Origin: Arcuatula senhousia
Lineage: Eukaryota > Mollusca > Bivalvia > Mytilida > Mytilidae
Assembly (NCBI GenBank): GCA_963971305.1
Contig: OZ020306.1
Location: 70,715,022 to 70,779,021, forward strand
Reading direction: 5' to 3'
DNA: 64,000 nt
In this document: positions 50,361 to 62,200 of the stretch, in pieces
Numbering within the stretch: the first letter of the stretch is position 1
How the letters are laid out: each line of letters opens with the position of its first letter
Translations under genes and position numbers: made by a program
The notes under the pieces: generated by a model
Database searches by the model: none
What the model was told of the DNA's origin: nothing
The model's input: only the letters and a program-made list of their open reading frames with translations

Positions 50361-53333
50361 TTGACATTGCAAATACCACTGACAAAGGCCACTAGGCAAG
50401 TAGTTTTTATAAATACTTCTCCACCTGATCAAAGGACTTTTTTGCTAAAAGCAGCATCACAACTAGAGAAACTGTCACCTGATTCTACTGATATTGAATC
50501 TAACAATGACATAAAACGTTATGCAAAGCGCCCATCTCAGCTGCAAAACTGGTGTCTTGCTGACTATATTTCCCAACTTGAAGTAAAATATCCAGCTTCA
50601 GATGAGGAACAAAACAAAAGCCAGTCAGAGAATGAGTATGAAACTGATGAAGAGCTAGAAATTCCAGAAGAGAATGATAAAAAGATCAACATAACTCTAA
50701 AAAATGGAATAGTTATTAGACAGCGAAAATCACCAAGGGTCATCAGGTATGTTAGATACAATAGAAAAACAGACTCTGAAAACTATTTTCGAGAACGTTT
50801 ACTTCTTTTTTATCCTTGGAGGAATGAGCAAGCTGATTTAAAAGCAGGAAAAGAAACTTATGAAAGTATGTACAATAGTGTTCATAGAATTGTAGAGACC
50901 AAAGCAAGACAGTATGAGCATAATGCTGAAAAATTGGATAAAGCCATAGCAGATGCAGAAAGTGACTGCCATCAGTACGATGAATTAGCTCCTGGAACTC
51001 AGGAAGTAGAGCTTGAAGATGCCGAAGAAGGATCAAGAGAAGCAGATCAGTATGTGCAATTCAACCCAGATAGACCAATAGAACATAGGCATTATGATAT
51101 ATCGGAAGAAGTTGGAGTAGCAACTAGAACAGTAGAAGTTATTAACCATGCCAATCGTATGGATGATGTTGATTATTTTGGGTTAGTTAGATCTTTGAAT
51201 CAAGAGCAAAGAGAATTCTTCTTACATGTACTTTCATGGATTAAAACTAAGTCTGACCCTTTGCATTTGTTTCTGACAGGTGGTGCAGGTGTAGGAAAGT
51301 CAGTTGTTGTGAAGGCATTGTTTCAAGCTCTCCATAGGCATTTGTGTTCTAAAGAAGGTGAAGACCCTGATGATATTAGAATTCTCCTTTGTGCTCCTAC
51401 AGGTAAAGCTGCTTATAATATTAATGGGTTGACAATTCATAATGCTTTTCATATACAGCCAAATAAAGGGTTAGATCAATCTCTGTCATGTGATGTCCTG
51501 AATACACTTCGAATGAAGTACAGAAATTTATCAGTGGTAATGATTGATGAAATTTCTATGGTTGGAAACAAAATGTTTTCACTTTTAGACACTAGATTGA
51601 GAAAAATCAAAGGAAACAATCAGGTATTTGGAGGTGTTAGTGTTATTGCAATTGGAGATTTTTTTCAGCTGAAACCAGTATTTGATGGCTGGATTTTTCA
51701 GGATCTGAACAAAGGCATCTCTGCTCTGGCTCCAAATTTGTGGAAAGATTTGTTTAAGATGCATGAGCTAACGCAGATAATGAGACAGAAAAATGATCTC
51801 CAGTTTGCAGAATTGCTTAACAGATTAAGGCAAAATAATCTAACTGACAATGATTTTGCAATTCTAAATACTAGGGTGGTTACAGCTGATGATGCATCTT
51901 ACCAAAAGAACAGTACTCATTTATTTGTAGAAAATAACCTTGTTGATCAATATAACAACAGGTTCATAACTTCATTGACATCTGAAAAAGTGACTGTAAA
52001 AGCTGTTGACTCTGTGGTTGGAGACCTGTCCCAAGCTGTCAAAGCAAAACTCATCAGTTCATTACCTCAATTGAAGCAATCTGACACAGCAAACTTATCA
52101 CAACTAGTGGAGCTTGCAATTGGAATGAAGTATGATCTTACAGCAAATATAGATGTCACAGATGGTTTGACCAACGGCTCATCATGTGAAGTGAAATTAT
52201 TTGAATACAAGACAAAGACATCAAGACCAAGTATTGTATGGGTCAAATTTGATGATGAGAAAGTCGGAACAAAAACAAGGAAAAAGTATAGCCATTTGTT
52301 CCATCAAAATATAGACAAAACGTGGACACCAGTTTTTGACATCAAACGATCATTTATTCATCGATTCAAAAACTTTGAGCGTATCCAGATGCCTCTTCGA
52401 CCAGCTGCTGGAAAAACCATCCACAAGTTGCAAGGTGATACTTTAAAACAGGTGGTTGTCAGTCTTGATTCAAAATGTAAAGCTAAAATTCCCCACATCC
52501 ATTATGTTGCATTAAGCAGGGTTACCAGTTTGTCTGGATTACAGATCCTTAGCCTAAACCAAGAAAAAATTGCAGTTTCAGACAGTGTTAAGGATGAAAT
52601 TGATAGGTTAAAATCTGAAGCAGTTCTCTCCTTGTGTTTTACACCAGTGTATAATTTACCAAGTCAAAACTTCAAAGTAATTTTTAACAATGCCAGATCA
52701 TTCCATGCACATTATAAAGATGTAAGAGCAGATCCAAGCATTCTTGATGCAGATGTGATTGGTATTGCAGAGTCCAGATTAATTCATTCAGATAATACAG
52801 AGGATTACTTAATACATGGATTTCAACCACCAATAAGACTTGATCAACATCAAACAAATGCAGGTTCTAGACCTCCACATGGCCTTGTTGTCTACATAAA
52901 AAGTGATTGTGTTCTTCAAAGAGAAGTATCATACTCAACACCAACATTAGAATTTCTACTAGTTGAAGTTATAGCACCCAGCAAAGGACTCTTTCAAGTA
53001 GTGATCGTTTACAGAGCACCAGAATGTTCTCTTCAAAGTTTAAAGGATTGTTTTCTTTCCAATCTTTTCCCTATCTTGGACTTCCAAAACAAAAATCTTT
53101 TTATAATTGGGGATTTCAATTTTGATTTATTGTCAGGGCACACAAACTTCCTCAATTTTATGTCTGAAACATTTATGTGCTCACAAATTGTCACCAAACC
53201 AACTAGGTTGTATACAACATTATTGGATCACATTTTTGTTAATAAAAATGCAGATTTTCACTTCAACACAGATGTGCTTGATGCTTATTGGTCTGATCAT
53301 CAAATTGTTTATGTAGCAGCTGATTCAATGTAA
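50361..53333 (+). CDS. Helentron PIF1 helicase and AP endonuclease (990 aa)
   Basis: An intact frame from the Rep-helicase linker to the element end. Walker A GGAGVGKS at about 307-314, Walker B 'VMIDEISMVGNKM' near 394, 'AIGDFFQLKPV' near 432, 'AGKTIHKLQGDTL' near 686 and motif VI 'HYVALSRVTSLSGL' near 714: a PIF1-type 5'-3' helicase. From about 771 an endonuclease/exonuclease/phosphatase domain follows: 'VIFNNARSF', 'ADVIGIAESRL', 'IIGDFNFDLLSG', 'LLDHIFVN', 'WSDHQIVY'. The first codon given is not the natural start; the same frame extends upstream across the TAA at 50,346. Confidence 0.9.
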   Translation: MTLQIPLTKATRQVVFINTSPPDQRTFLLKAASQLEKLSPDSTDIESNNDIKRYAKRPSQLQNWCLADYISQLEVKYPASDEEQNKSQSENEYETDEELEIPEENDKKINITLKNGIVIRQRKSPRVIRYVRYNRKTDSENYFRERLLLFYPWRNEQADLKAGKETYESMYNSVHRIVETKARQYEHNAEKLDKAIADAESDCHQYDELAPGTQEVELEDAEEGSREADQYVQFNPDRPIEHRHYDISEEVGVATRTVEVINHANRMDDVDYFGLVRSLNQEQREFFLHVLSWIKTKSDPLHLFLTGGAGVGKSVVVKALFQALHRHLCSKEGEDPDDIRILLCAPTGKAAYNINGLTIHNAFHIQPNKGLDQSLSCDVLNTLRMKYRNLSVVMIDEISMVGNKMFSLLDTRLRKIKGNNQVFGGVSVIAIGDFFQLKPVFDGWIFQDLNKGISALAPNLWKDLFKMHELTQIMRQKNDLQFAELLNRLRQNNLTDNDFAILNTRVVTADDASYQKNSTHLFVENNLVDQYNNRFITSLTSEKVTVKAVDSVVGDLSQAVKAKLISSLPQLKQSDTANLSQLVELAIGMKYDLTANIDVTDGLTNGSSCEVKLFEYKTKTSRPSIVWVKFDDEKVGTKTRKKYSHLFHQNIDKTWTPVFDIKRSFIHRFKNFERIQMPLRPAAGKTIHKLQGDTLKQVVVSLDSKCKAKIPHIHYVALSRVTSLSGLQILSLNQEKIAVSDSVKDEIDRLKSEAVLSLCFTPVYNLPSQNFKVIFNNARSFHAHYKDVRADPSILDADVIGIAESRLIHSDNTEDYLIHGFQPPIRLDQHQTNAGSRPPHGLVVYIKSDCVLQREVSYSTPTLEFLLVEVIAPSKGLFQVVIVYRAPECSLQSLKDCFLSNLFPILDFQNKNLFIIGDFNFDLLSGHTNFLNFMSETFMCSQIVTKPTRLYTTLLDHIFVNKNADFHFNTDVLDAYWSDHQIVYVAADSM

Positions 53334-53378
53334 GAAATGGATAATAAGTATATAATTGTAAAACCCGCTGAAGATTTT

Positions 53379-53419
53379 TAAGAACATTTGAGGTTGTTTA
53401 ACAACCTCAAATGTTCTTA
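53379..53419. repeat. Perfect palindrome after the Helentron ORF
   Basis: Twenty-base arms TAAGAACATTTGAGGTTGTT and their exact complement, around a single central T. It starts 45 bases after the stop codon. Helitron-type elements carry a hairpin near the 3' end that signals termination; the position fits but the arms are unusually long and perfect. Confidence 0.85.
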
Positions 53420-55164
53420 GAGTGGTTATTGTTTATTGATGGGTTTCCACTCAAATTATTGTACAGGTTGGGGTTAAAATGGGGGTTACATTAATCTCTT
53501 CAATTTTTTATAATTCTCATTAACTGTATGTACAGAGTACCTTAATGCCCCCTTACTGACCCCAACCTGTTTCTGTTTCGTCTTTCGATGCTTACAATAC
53601 AAAAAAAAATGTGTCTTGAAGTTTCAAGTTGTTTCTTTCTGCTTGCATTTTTGTTACATGTTTTTGCCATTTTTATTACTCGCTCGCTGTTCATTTCAAT
53701 TTTTATCTCAACTATTAAATCCATTCTATTTATTCTACATGGTCTACCAGTATTGATGTCATTTTTATACCAATATTTTGTAACCTATGCATACATTTGT
53801 ATATGTGGCATACCCATCAAACTTAATACACATCTATAGTTTTTTGCAAGTTGATTTGCATTTTTCATTTGTGTTTTTATACAATGTAAATGTAAAACAT
53901 TGGATGTCGTAATTACTTAAAGATGAAACATTATAAACTGTTATATTTGCAAGATTTCAGACATTTCATTTCCAGGAATTGTTTTCAAGGGCTTTTTGGG
54001 AATTCAAATGTATAAACAGTTACAACAATAAGCATTCATGGAATGATATATCAATTGTATATGATTGAAGCAATCAACAAAAACAGGGTTAAAGTAAAAA
54101 AAAACTGAAAAGAAGTAAAATATATGAAAAACCCTGATAATTAAGACTAGACAGATTTAACCATGGTGCTCAAATACTTATTCCAATTTAAGTCCTTGCA
54201 ACAATTTCTCTAATGTTTAAACTTGCAGATTTGACATTTTTAAAATTGTCTTGAAACACCAAGCAAGGGTTCTTATATTTATAGAATAAAGCTTTGTTTA
54301 AACCACTTGTGCCAAAATTATTCACTTTACTCCAACTGTATTACTTATAGAACCTTTGTAAAAATTCCGGATGGATGAAAAATATTTTTATGTGTGCAAT
54401 CAAAGTGGACATTTATTCTATAAACTGTATTGGTGATGGAACAAAAAGTTACCACAAAGTTTGGACTTCCAAACACAATGGATCAAATGGAACAATTGAG
54501 AAAAAAAAACTGACTATGAAATCTTTGAATGTTATGGGTGATCAACTACATGTAGCTATATTCCAAAAGTTCAACATATACCATTGATAGTGGAACAGTA
54601 ATAATTCGATACATGTGTACATACCAGTTAATTTTCACAAAAACATGTTTAAGATGAATCTACAAATTGAATATTTAGTTTTATTCTGCTAATTGCTTAA
54701 AATTGTATGTATTTTTTAATGATAAACAGTCCTATTGTATTTTTTATGTCTTATTATACATGAGATATTATAGTAATAGTTTTTTTCTCCAGTTAAGTGT
54801 AACAAAACTGCAAGTGGAAAAATAATGTGTTCATTTTATTGAACTAATTTGTTACATAATTCATTGTTATATTTTTAGATAGTCATTCTGGTATACTTCT
54901 TTATTGTACAATTCAGTTAAATGAAATAAAAATATGTATCATTGTTAATAACATTCTCTTTTCCTTATGTATGCCATAAAGTTCTTCAGTCTGTGTTTTA
55001 AATCAGTTTCACAATTAGAATCTTGTATTATTTTCATGAAACTTATTACCAACTCTGAGATATATATAAGAATGGTTGTGTTTTTGTCTCACAAAATCTG
55101 TTTCTATGTTTATTTGTCACCCTTCACGTTGTTCTTTTTGCTCATATAGCCAAGTGTATACTAG
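53420..55164. other. Non-coding 3' of the Helentron
   Basis: Contains an inverted pair ACAGGTTGGGG (53,463-53,473) and CCCCAACCTGT (53,560-53,570). Otherwise AT-rich with small open frames (for example 54,375-54,587) that match nothing I know. Confidence 0.45.
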
Positions 55165-55795
55165 TTCTACTATAAATCATTAAGCTCTACAAAAGTCTCC
55201 ATAAAATCAAAGCTGTCAAATGACCCCTTTTAAGGAGTATACCCCTTAAATAGTTGAAATTGTGTTTTTGGCAAATATAATGAAAGCTATTGCAGACACA
55301 TTATTTCAAAAACACAAATGTTGAGTTCATTAAGCTCTTCAAAAGTCTATAATAGACCAAAGTTCTCAGATGGTCCCTTTTGAGGGATTATCCATTGAAA
55401 GAATTAAGATATTGTATTTTCTGCTTATAGATTGAAAATTAGATAGACAAAAGCTGTATTTGCTCATTAAAAGCTCTTCAAAAGTCTTCATTATACAATG
55501 TACAAAGTTGTCTGATAACCTCTTTCAGGGTTAAGACCCTTTAAACGCTCAAAAATTGTATACACACACACAGATAATAAAAACCTTCAATTAGAGGAAA
55601 TTAGTGACTTAATTAAATGAAAAGCTTTTTTTGCCATATCTATGAAAGTAGGTGCATATAGTGTTCTGGTTTCCATCTGTCCGTCCATCCCAAATGTTGC
55701 TAGATATTTATTACTTTTATTATGATTTGCCTTATAATTGAGATCCACATGGACCAGGTGAGCGATTCAGGCTCCTGGGAGCCTCTTGTTTGGTG
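55165..55795 (+). repeat. Right part of a core-repeat element
   Basis: Three diverged units with 'attaagctct.caaaagtct' and 'ttgtc.gatgacccctt' match the core at 37.7-38.9 kb. The right arm ends 'accaggtgagcgattcaggc' followed by a small hairpin AGGCTCCTGGGAGCCT and CTTG. This gives a likely 3' terminus for the family whose 5' terminus is at 37,359. Confidence 0.65.
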
Positions 55796-55887
55796 TCTCG
55801 TTAACATTGCATTGAAGCTACTGGGCTGGTGATATCCTCGGGGACAATTTGTCCACCAGCAGAGATATCGACCCAGTGGAATGCAAG

Positions 55888-56280
55888 AAGCAGAGGTACC
55901 AGTGGGGTATCCGAATATCAAAAGTCCGAAAGGGCAGAGACAAAACCAGTAAACACCAACAAGAACGGGACAAAAACAGACAACATGTTAAACATGGAAA
56001 CACAAAATAACTGAATATCAATCAACAACGCGAACTCCAGTCGAAACAAGAGTGAACTCAGGTGCTCCGGAAGAGTAAGCAGTTCCTGCTTGCTATAGCA
56101 CACCCGTCGCGTTGCCAATAGTCCATTCAGCGTATAAAATCCGGTAAAGGAAGACAAAACAACACCCTATGACAAACCAACATCTGCACTCATCTGAGAG
56201 ATCGAAATCCCATATTTGTCTATAAGTGCATGATGTCTTCCGTAAAATTTTTTGAGTGAAGACAGCAACCGAGGAGCAAC
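55888..56280 (-). repeat. Young truncated Penelope-like copy
   Basis: Nearly identical to 34,070-34,464: the 3' tail plus the last residues of the RT ORF (to 'gacagcaaccgaggagcaac'). It stops abruptly at 56,280, a 5' truncation typical of target-primed insertion. Confidence 0.85.
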
Positions 56281-57642
56281 CTTTTATCTGTCTTACTCTT
56301 GTTCATACTTGTCCTATGGATCTTTTATGATATATATCTTTGGAATATTTGAAAGTGAGAGTAAAGGATCTTGCTCCTTTCAATTTATTCTTCTTTGCGA
56401 GGAAGTTCAGTCTCCAAAGAGTAAAAACAAAATCGGCGAGAAGGGTAAATTTTGTGCCCTTTGCAATGCTATTTTATGTTGAAAAAATCTCTCCTCCAAA
56501 TGTGACAATTACATGTATGTTGTCATTTAGAAATTCAATCATACTGCAAACTTGTTCAAATGTGTATTAAATCGCATCTTTATAAGATGTTTTGGAAAAA
56601 ATATGTTGAACTGTTGCCTAAAAGCACAAAGTAACTTGAGTTTTAATATAGGAGAAGAGTTTATTAGACGAACTCGAGTTATTGTTCGGGTTCACATTTA
56701 AGTTACGACTTTAGCTCGTCCATGTTCAAGAAACGGTCGAGTTTTCATGAATACGTTTTAACAATATGTTTTACTGTAAGACATCAAGCCAACTTAAAGA
56801 ACACACAAATTAAACTGAATAAAATTTGAATTTTTCGTCAAAGTGTTTCTTAGAAACATTTAAGACGTTAAATCATGTTCTGTTTTTGCATATTTCAAGG
56901 AGTAACCTGTCATCAGCAGCATTTGGATAAAAACATCGGAAGTTAAAAAAAAGCAAAAGAAAAGAACGAAAAGTACTCAAAACCAAACAAATGCAAACAG
57001 CACGTTAACCAAAGTCCTAAATAACAACCCCAGGCTAGGCAAGGAAAATAGTTTCCTGTCATGATTTCGGAGAGTAATTTTCTGGTAATCTTGCTTTTAT
57101 TTTTAATTGTTTATTGCATTGCTCATCTTCTTGTGAAAATCGGACAATGTAGTCAGCTGTAACTGATGTTAGAGTTTATGAAACAATTTATTTCATGACT
57201 ATATATTGTTGCAAATCGTTACAAATTAATTTTTTGTGGGCCTGTCTTTAATTTCCCCTTTTGACCTCTCGGCCGAGAATGAAATGTGACTATTTTCAGC
57301 AACATATTACCATGAAATACGTATTTTTTAATGCAGTCACTCCTACAGTTGACTAAATTATCGTTTTTAGTAAGGTTTGAATGACAGTTATGATGAAAAA
57401 TTCAAGCACACTTATCATTATCCGGAAGTTCTCATAACAAAATTCCTCGCATAACTAAAAGTTATGATTTAGGATATTTATAACCGTGAACAGGAAATCC
57501 TCATCCAACACCAAAGCTTTCGACCATGTGCAGTTCGTGGAAGGGATACGTGCTTTCAATTTTTTTACAATTTAAAGAGTTCGTGATTTCTACCATCATT
57601 GATACACGAAGAGAACGCTTAACGTTTTTAACGGACAGTATA
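56281..57642. other. Non-coding, nothing recognised
   Basis: No supported gene. 'atttcaaggagtaacctgtcatc' near 56,895 is related to 57,975 ('atttcaaggagtaacctctcatc'), so a dispersed repeat is present in two copies here. Confidence 0.45.
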
Positions 57643-57741
57643 CAACAAATCTGATTAAAATCAGATCTATCAGTTGTTCCCTGCTGTCACTGCATGATAG
57701 TAACAGAAGGGAACAATTGATCAATCTTAATCAGACTGGTG
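57643..57741. repeat. About 100-nt imperfect hairpin
   Basis: The left arm (57,643-57,690) and right arm (57,698-57,741) are complementary over about 43 bases with a few mismatches; 'agttgttccctgctgtcact' pairs with 'agtaacagaagggaacaatt'. The loop is 7 bases. A second 8-bp palindrome ATCTGATT-AA-AATCAGAT sits inside the left arm. Confidence 0.7.
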
Positions 57742-57879
57742 TGCAACAGACTGAGTTTATTAAATATCTTATCTATAACATAAAATAACTGTAATTATGG
57801 ATGATAAAATATAACACTTACTACGAATAAAGTATATTATGGTTTTTAAAAAGTTTAATCAATTTTAAATTCAACATTT

Positions 57880-58480
57880 TGGCCTTGAGGTTGATCCTTT
57901 AACATTACACATGTACAAAATACAATTGCAAAAACTGGTAGAAAAACGGTTAACTTGATTCTGTTGTATATCGATATTTCAAGGAGTAACCTCTCATCAC
58001 CAGCATTTAAATCAAAACATTTGAAGGTAAAAAAAAACAAAATTATGGAATAAAAAGTATTCAAAGCCAAAACAGTTCGAACAGGGAAGCCAAATCCATA
58101 AACTTGGATATCAACAATGTGCAGTACAGGGAAAGAAACATGGTGTTTTAAACAATTTTGAATTTAACAATCGGACATTTCCATGACAAAAACAATATAA
58201 GAAATTTATTGGTAAATTCGTGTCAGACAAAGTCACGATTATTAATTTAAAACACATTGACAACATAGGCAACGATTGGCATCACTGATTAATCGGAGCT
58301 TTTAAAACAGAACGAATAAAAGCTACAAATATCTTGTGGTCAATTTTTCAACTTTAAATTAAAATTTTTGGCCTTGAGGTTGATCCTTTAACGTTACACA
58401 AGTACAACATAGGTCACGATCGACATCACAGAATAATCGGAGTTTTTAAAACAGAATGAAAAACAGCTACAATTTTCTGG
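57880..58480. repeat. Dispersed repeat, copies related to 5.7 kb
   Basis: 58,080-58,235 matches 5,715-5,840. The block 'ccttgaggttgatcctttaa' occurs at about 57,881 and 58,372, so two diverged units lie in tandem. No coding potential. Confidence 0.55.
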
Positions 58481-59070
58481 TGGCGAGTTATTCAACGACT
58501 TATTTTGCTATCTATGAGTCGAAAAATAATAAACATGTACTGACGAGCGAAAAGGCTTTTCTAATAGACAGCAATCTGTTGACCTGTTTTTGAATGCATT
58601 GGCTATCGATGTTCCAATAGGCTCACTGTTGCTTGCCAAATTTATTTTTATTCATTTTAAAGATGACATTTTACAATCATTTTAGACTGAAAACTAATAA
58701 ATTTGTGTCATTTAATTTCATTTTCCGTTATTTTCTTGATCATAAATTCTTACGAAATTTGGTACCATTTAAAACAATAAGATACATGTAATTAGTTGTT
58801 TCACCAACCTACTGTTTGTACTTAATTACAATTATAACTTACATATCGTATAATTCTCTCCTGGATAATAAACAAAAATGGCTAACTTCTGTAAAATACA
58901 AACCCGACGAAGAGCTGTATATGTCTAGAAAATATACGTGAAACAGGTTGAAAATTCAACCTTTACATATATATGATAATACTAAAACGTGCTGTGCAGT
59001 GATCAAGATGTTTTAAATTAATAATATATAATACAAATCATAGCAATCAATACACTATGTGCGTTTATTC
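58481..59070. other. Non-coding, nothing recognised
   Basis: AT-rich, no feature. Confidence 0.45.
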
Positions 59071-59074
59071 TGTT

Positions 59075-59245
59075 CGTGTCCGCCGCTTTTGTCGTTGCCC
59101 TTTCGGACTTTTGACATTCGGATGCTCTATTAATGTCTCTTTGCTCCTTTCATTAGAGGCGCCCTGCCTAGAATATCTAAACTGCCATACTGTGTAAATA
59201 TGCAAAACATAACACTATTAAACCAAAATATGTCGAACAAGAAAT
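59075..59245 (+). repeat. Penelope-like tail fragment joined to a decayed retrozyme fragment
   Basis: 59,075-59,140 has 'gttgccctttcggacttttg' and 'acattcggatgc' of the Penelope tail. From 59,145 'agaggcgccctgcctagaat' to 'aaccaaaatatgtcgaac' follows the retrozyme sequence just after the hammerhead at 39,925. The hammerhead core itself is mutated (CTAATGA) and incomplete. Confidence 0.5.
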
Positions 59246-59254
59246 TTGGTATAT

Positions 59255-62200
59255 AGTGGGGGTTATTAACCCACAAAATCAAGGACATTAAGCAGATTGT
59301 GATACAAGCAAGACATTTTGCACAGCGCCTCTTTTACTTGTGTAGAACGTAATTCAGGTCCTGACCAAAAGAAAAATATTTTTTTTCAAGATGGCCACCC
59401 AATTTTTCAAATTGACGTCTTTTTATAGTACCTATTATTTTATAATCATATTATAACCCTACAATTTAAAAAAAAAAATAGCAACGATTGTTTCCTTAAC
59501 ATAATTATACAACATTAAGAAATGATAATGACCCATAAAATGGTGCATAAACGCAACTTCCGGTTTAAAAATGGCCCAAAAAATGCTAAAAACGGCGATT
59601 TTTCCTTATTCTTAATTAGGGATTTTCGAACATTTTGCTTCTTATCTTTTGAAGATTTGTCAGGACTTTGTAATTTAATTGTATGATAATTATGCAACAA
59701 AATGACGAATTAGTTTTGATTTATAACAGTTGCCTCTTTATCGACTTATGCAATACAAGAAAATCGATAGCAGTTGCAAAATGGCATTTAAGTTATAATA
59801 ACAGATTATTATAAAAGAACTTTTAAAGTTTAACTTGATAGCAGATATTAGTTTATGAAGAAAATTTTACATTAATGAATCTTGACATCGCATTATATAC
59901 GGCACATTTATACAACTTCCGGTCTCCAAAGGGCGCCAAAATGCTTAAAATGCGATTTTTATTTGTTATATTTAGATTGATCGTACAATTATCAAAATGG
60001 TGTCTTTTTTATAGTACCATTTATGCTAAATTATAAATTATAACTGTTTTTAAAAAGAAGCTGATATTTCTTCATTAGGAAAACTGTACATAACAAACAC
60101 TTGCTGATGACCCATTATGTGGCGCATAGACGCAACATATGGTTAAAAATTCCCAAAATGCTGTTTAGTTTTTTTTTAAGGATTGTTGTATATTTTGCTT
60201 ATCGTTTTTTGTATGGTCACGACGTTGTCATTGCTATGTATATATGTTGTTCATAAAATATAACGGATCAATGGCATTTCCCTGTTCGTAAACCTATGCA
60301 AGGTACTAGTTATCAAGATATGGGTTGCTGTCATACTATCATAACAACGCAAGTATTGTATTATTTAAAGGCTAATTGCAGCGACTAAAGACAATGTTGG
60401 CAAGGTATCATAATAAACCATTTAGCCAATGTCTCCTGGACATTACAAAACATTTCTTAAGTCACAACCACTTGATGCCAAACATGGTCATCTTCACAAT
60501 GAATGCTTCCATAATCGTGATGTAAAATAACATATTTCTAGCTGCAGAGGTAGCCTTATCGAGTATAAGTTGGCAAATGGACCGAGCCGTGCCTCATTTA
60601 TTCAAATATTAACTAGCCTTTGTCACTCAATGAAAACGTTAATGCCTTTCTGGATAACCGGGTCATTTTTTAAATAGGGCTTTAGGTATCAAGTTAGGCT
60701 TTGGTTCTGATTCTAACTATTACAATTGTAGGTGTTCGAGTTTCGCTTTGTAATTTACAATAAAAATCTGATTGTACCCCTGTATGTAATAAGATTTGGC
60801 AGTTTTCTGTGTCGATTGTTTTCTCTGCACGGAAACCTTGTTACTCCACGCTCCCTTAAAACTGACCATAATATGTAAGATACTACATGTTCGTTGATAA
60901 AGCTGTTAAACGCACATATTTGTAACGTAGGTTGGGATAGTTTGAAAGACTGCCTAGGCTCTTTTCCCCTCTTCTCTAGACCAAGGAAACAGCATCACAA
61001 ATGGAATTGTCACTGCAAGTATTTCCAAAGATATTAAAATTTTATCTATTGAAGCCATCAAAAATTATTCATCTTCATTAAGGGTTATGATCTCATGATG
61101 AGGAGAAATAGCGTATCATAACCTTTTCTTGTTTTCTTACCATGTTCAAGCCAATGGTTGTAAGAGACAAAAATGTGTCAATTTTCTTTAATCTCTTGCA
61201 CTGATACAACGTTATAGGAGATCCATGAATGGTCCACATCTAGCATGTTGCTATCATATCATGATGCACACCTTTTAAATGTGGTTATAACTACCAATAA
61301 CTCTTTTATTTATTTCCCCTGAACATATATTTCGAATGTCATTAAGAAAATGACAAACTACTTTTTGTATTTTTCTCTTGTCGAGCGGAAAATGAAGAAT
61401 CGTATTTTGAACGTAATATTATTTTAAGCTTCTTCATTGGATACAATTTTCATGGTCGATATTTCAGTCATTTACCTTAAACACACCAACACCATTTTAC
61501 AAGAGCTTACACAAATATATTGGTGGTATTTGAATTTCAAAACGATAATATCCCAAACTGCTATCTTAAATCTGTTGATAGTTTTATTAATAAAACAGCC
61601 AAAGTCCACTTTAAACCTAGTTAATCAAATTCAAAGACATTTCAGGATAATGCTTCCGATTCAATTCTTCTCTACAAAAGCTCTTGTATAGTAAGAAAAA
61701 GTGTGTTTGCAAAGCAATGGAAACGAGGTAAGAGGCTAAGACTTAAGATTTTGGAAAGAAGTAAAAAGGTGGTTGGTATTTTTAGTTAGACAATAATACT
61801 GAAATGTTAGATCAGTTAGACACTGTGAACGTTGAAACAATAAGATATTTCTTAGTCTATGCTTAGGAGTCTTAAGAGACATGTTAACACGAACTGCACA
61901 TGCACTTGGATATGTACGCCTTTACTGACTGTAATACTGTCTAAACTTACAAAGTTCGGTCGGCACATAAGGGTAGTATTTTATTTGTTCAGGGATTATA
62001 ACCTTACATATACTACAAGATTTGCAAAGTGAACGATCATCTTCAATATATATCAAGTAAGAAATCGCATTTTTAGCATTAAAGTGCAATTTTGAAACAG
62101 GAAGTTGTACAACGTATTAATGTCTCGTATAATGCGATATCACTGTTCACTTACGTAAAATTATCGTTGTAAAGTATTATCTAATGTCAAGTTAAACTTT

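Larger units (their letters stand above)
45676..53419 (+). mobile_element. Decayed Helentron (Helitron with AP endonuclease)
   Basis: The order is protease-like region, charged repeat region, HUH replication initiator, PIF1-type helicase and C-terminal endonuclease/exonuclease. This is the composition of Helentrons (Helitron2 group), which move by rolling-circle-type replication. At least four frameshifts and four nonsense codons interrupt it, so the copy is not autonomous. A strong palindrome follows the last codon. Terminal sequences and target duplication were not determined. Confidence 0.85.

Noticed and set aside
54375..54587. 70-codon frame after the Helentron
   Set aside because: No conserved motif, no splice context and low-complexity runs; treated as chance.
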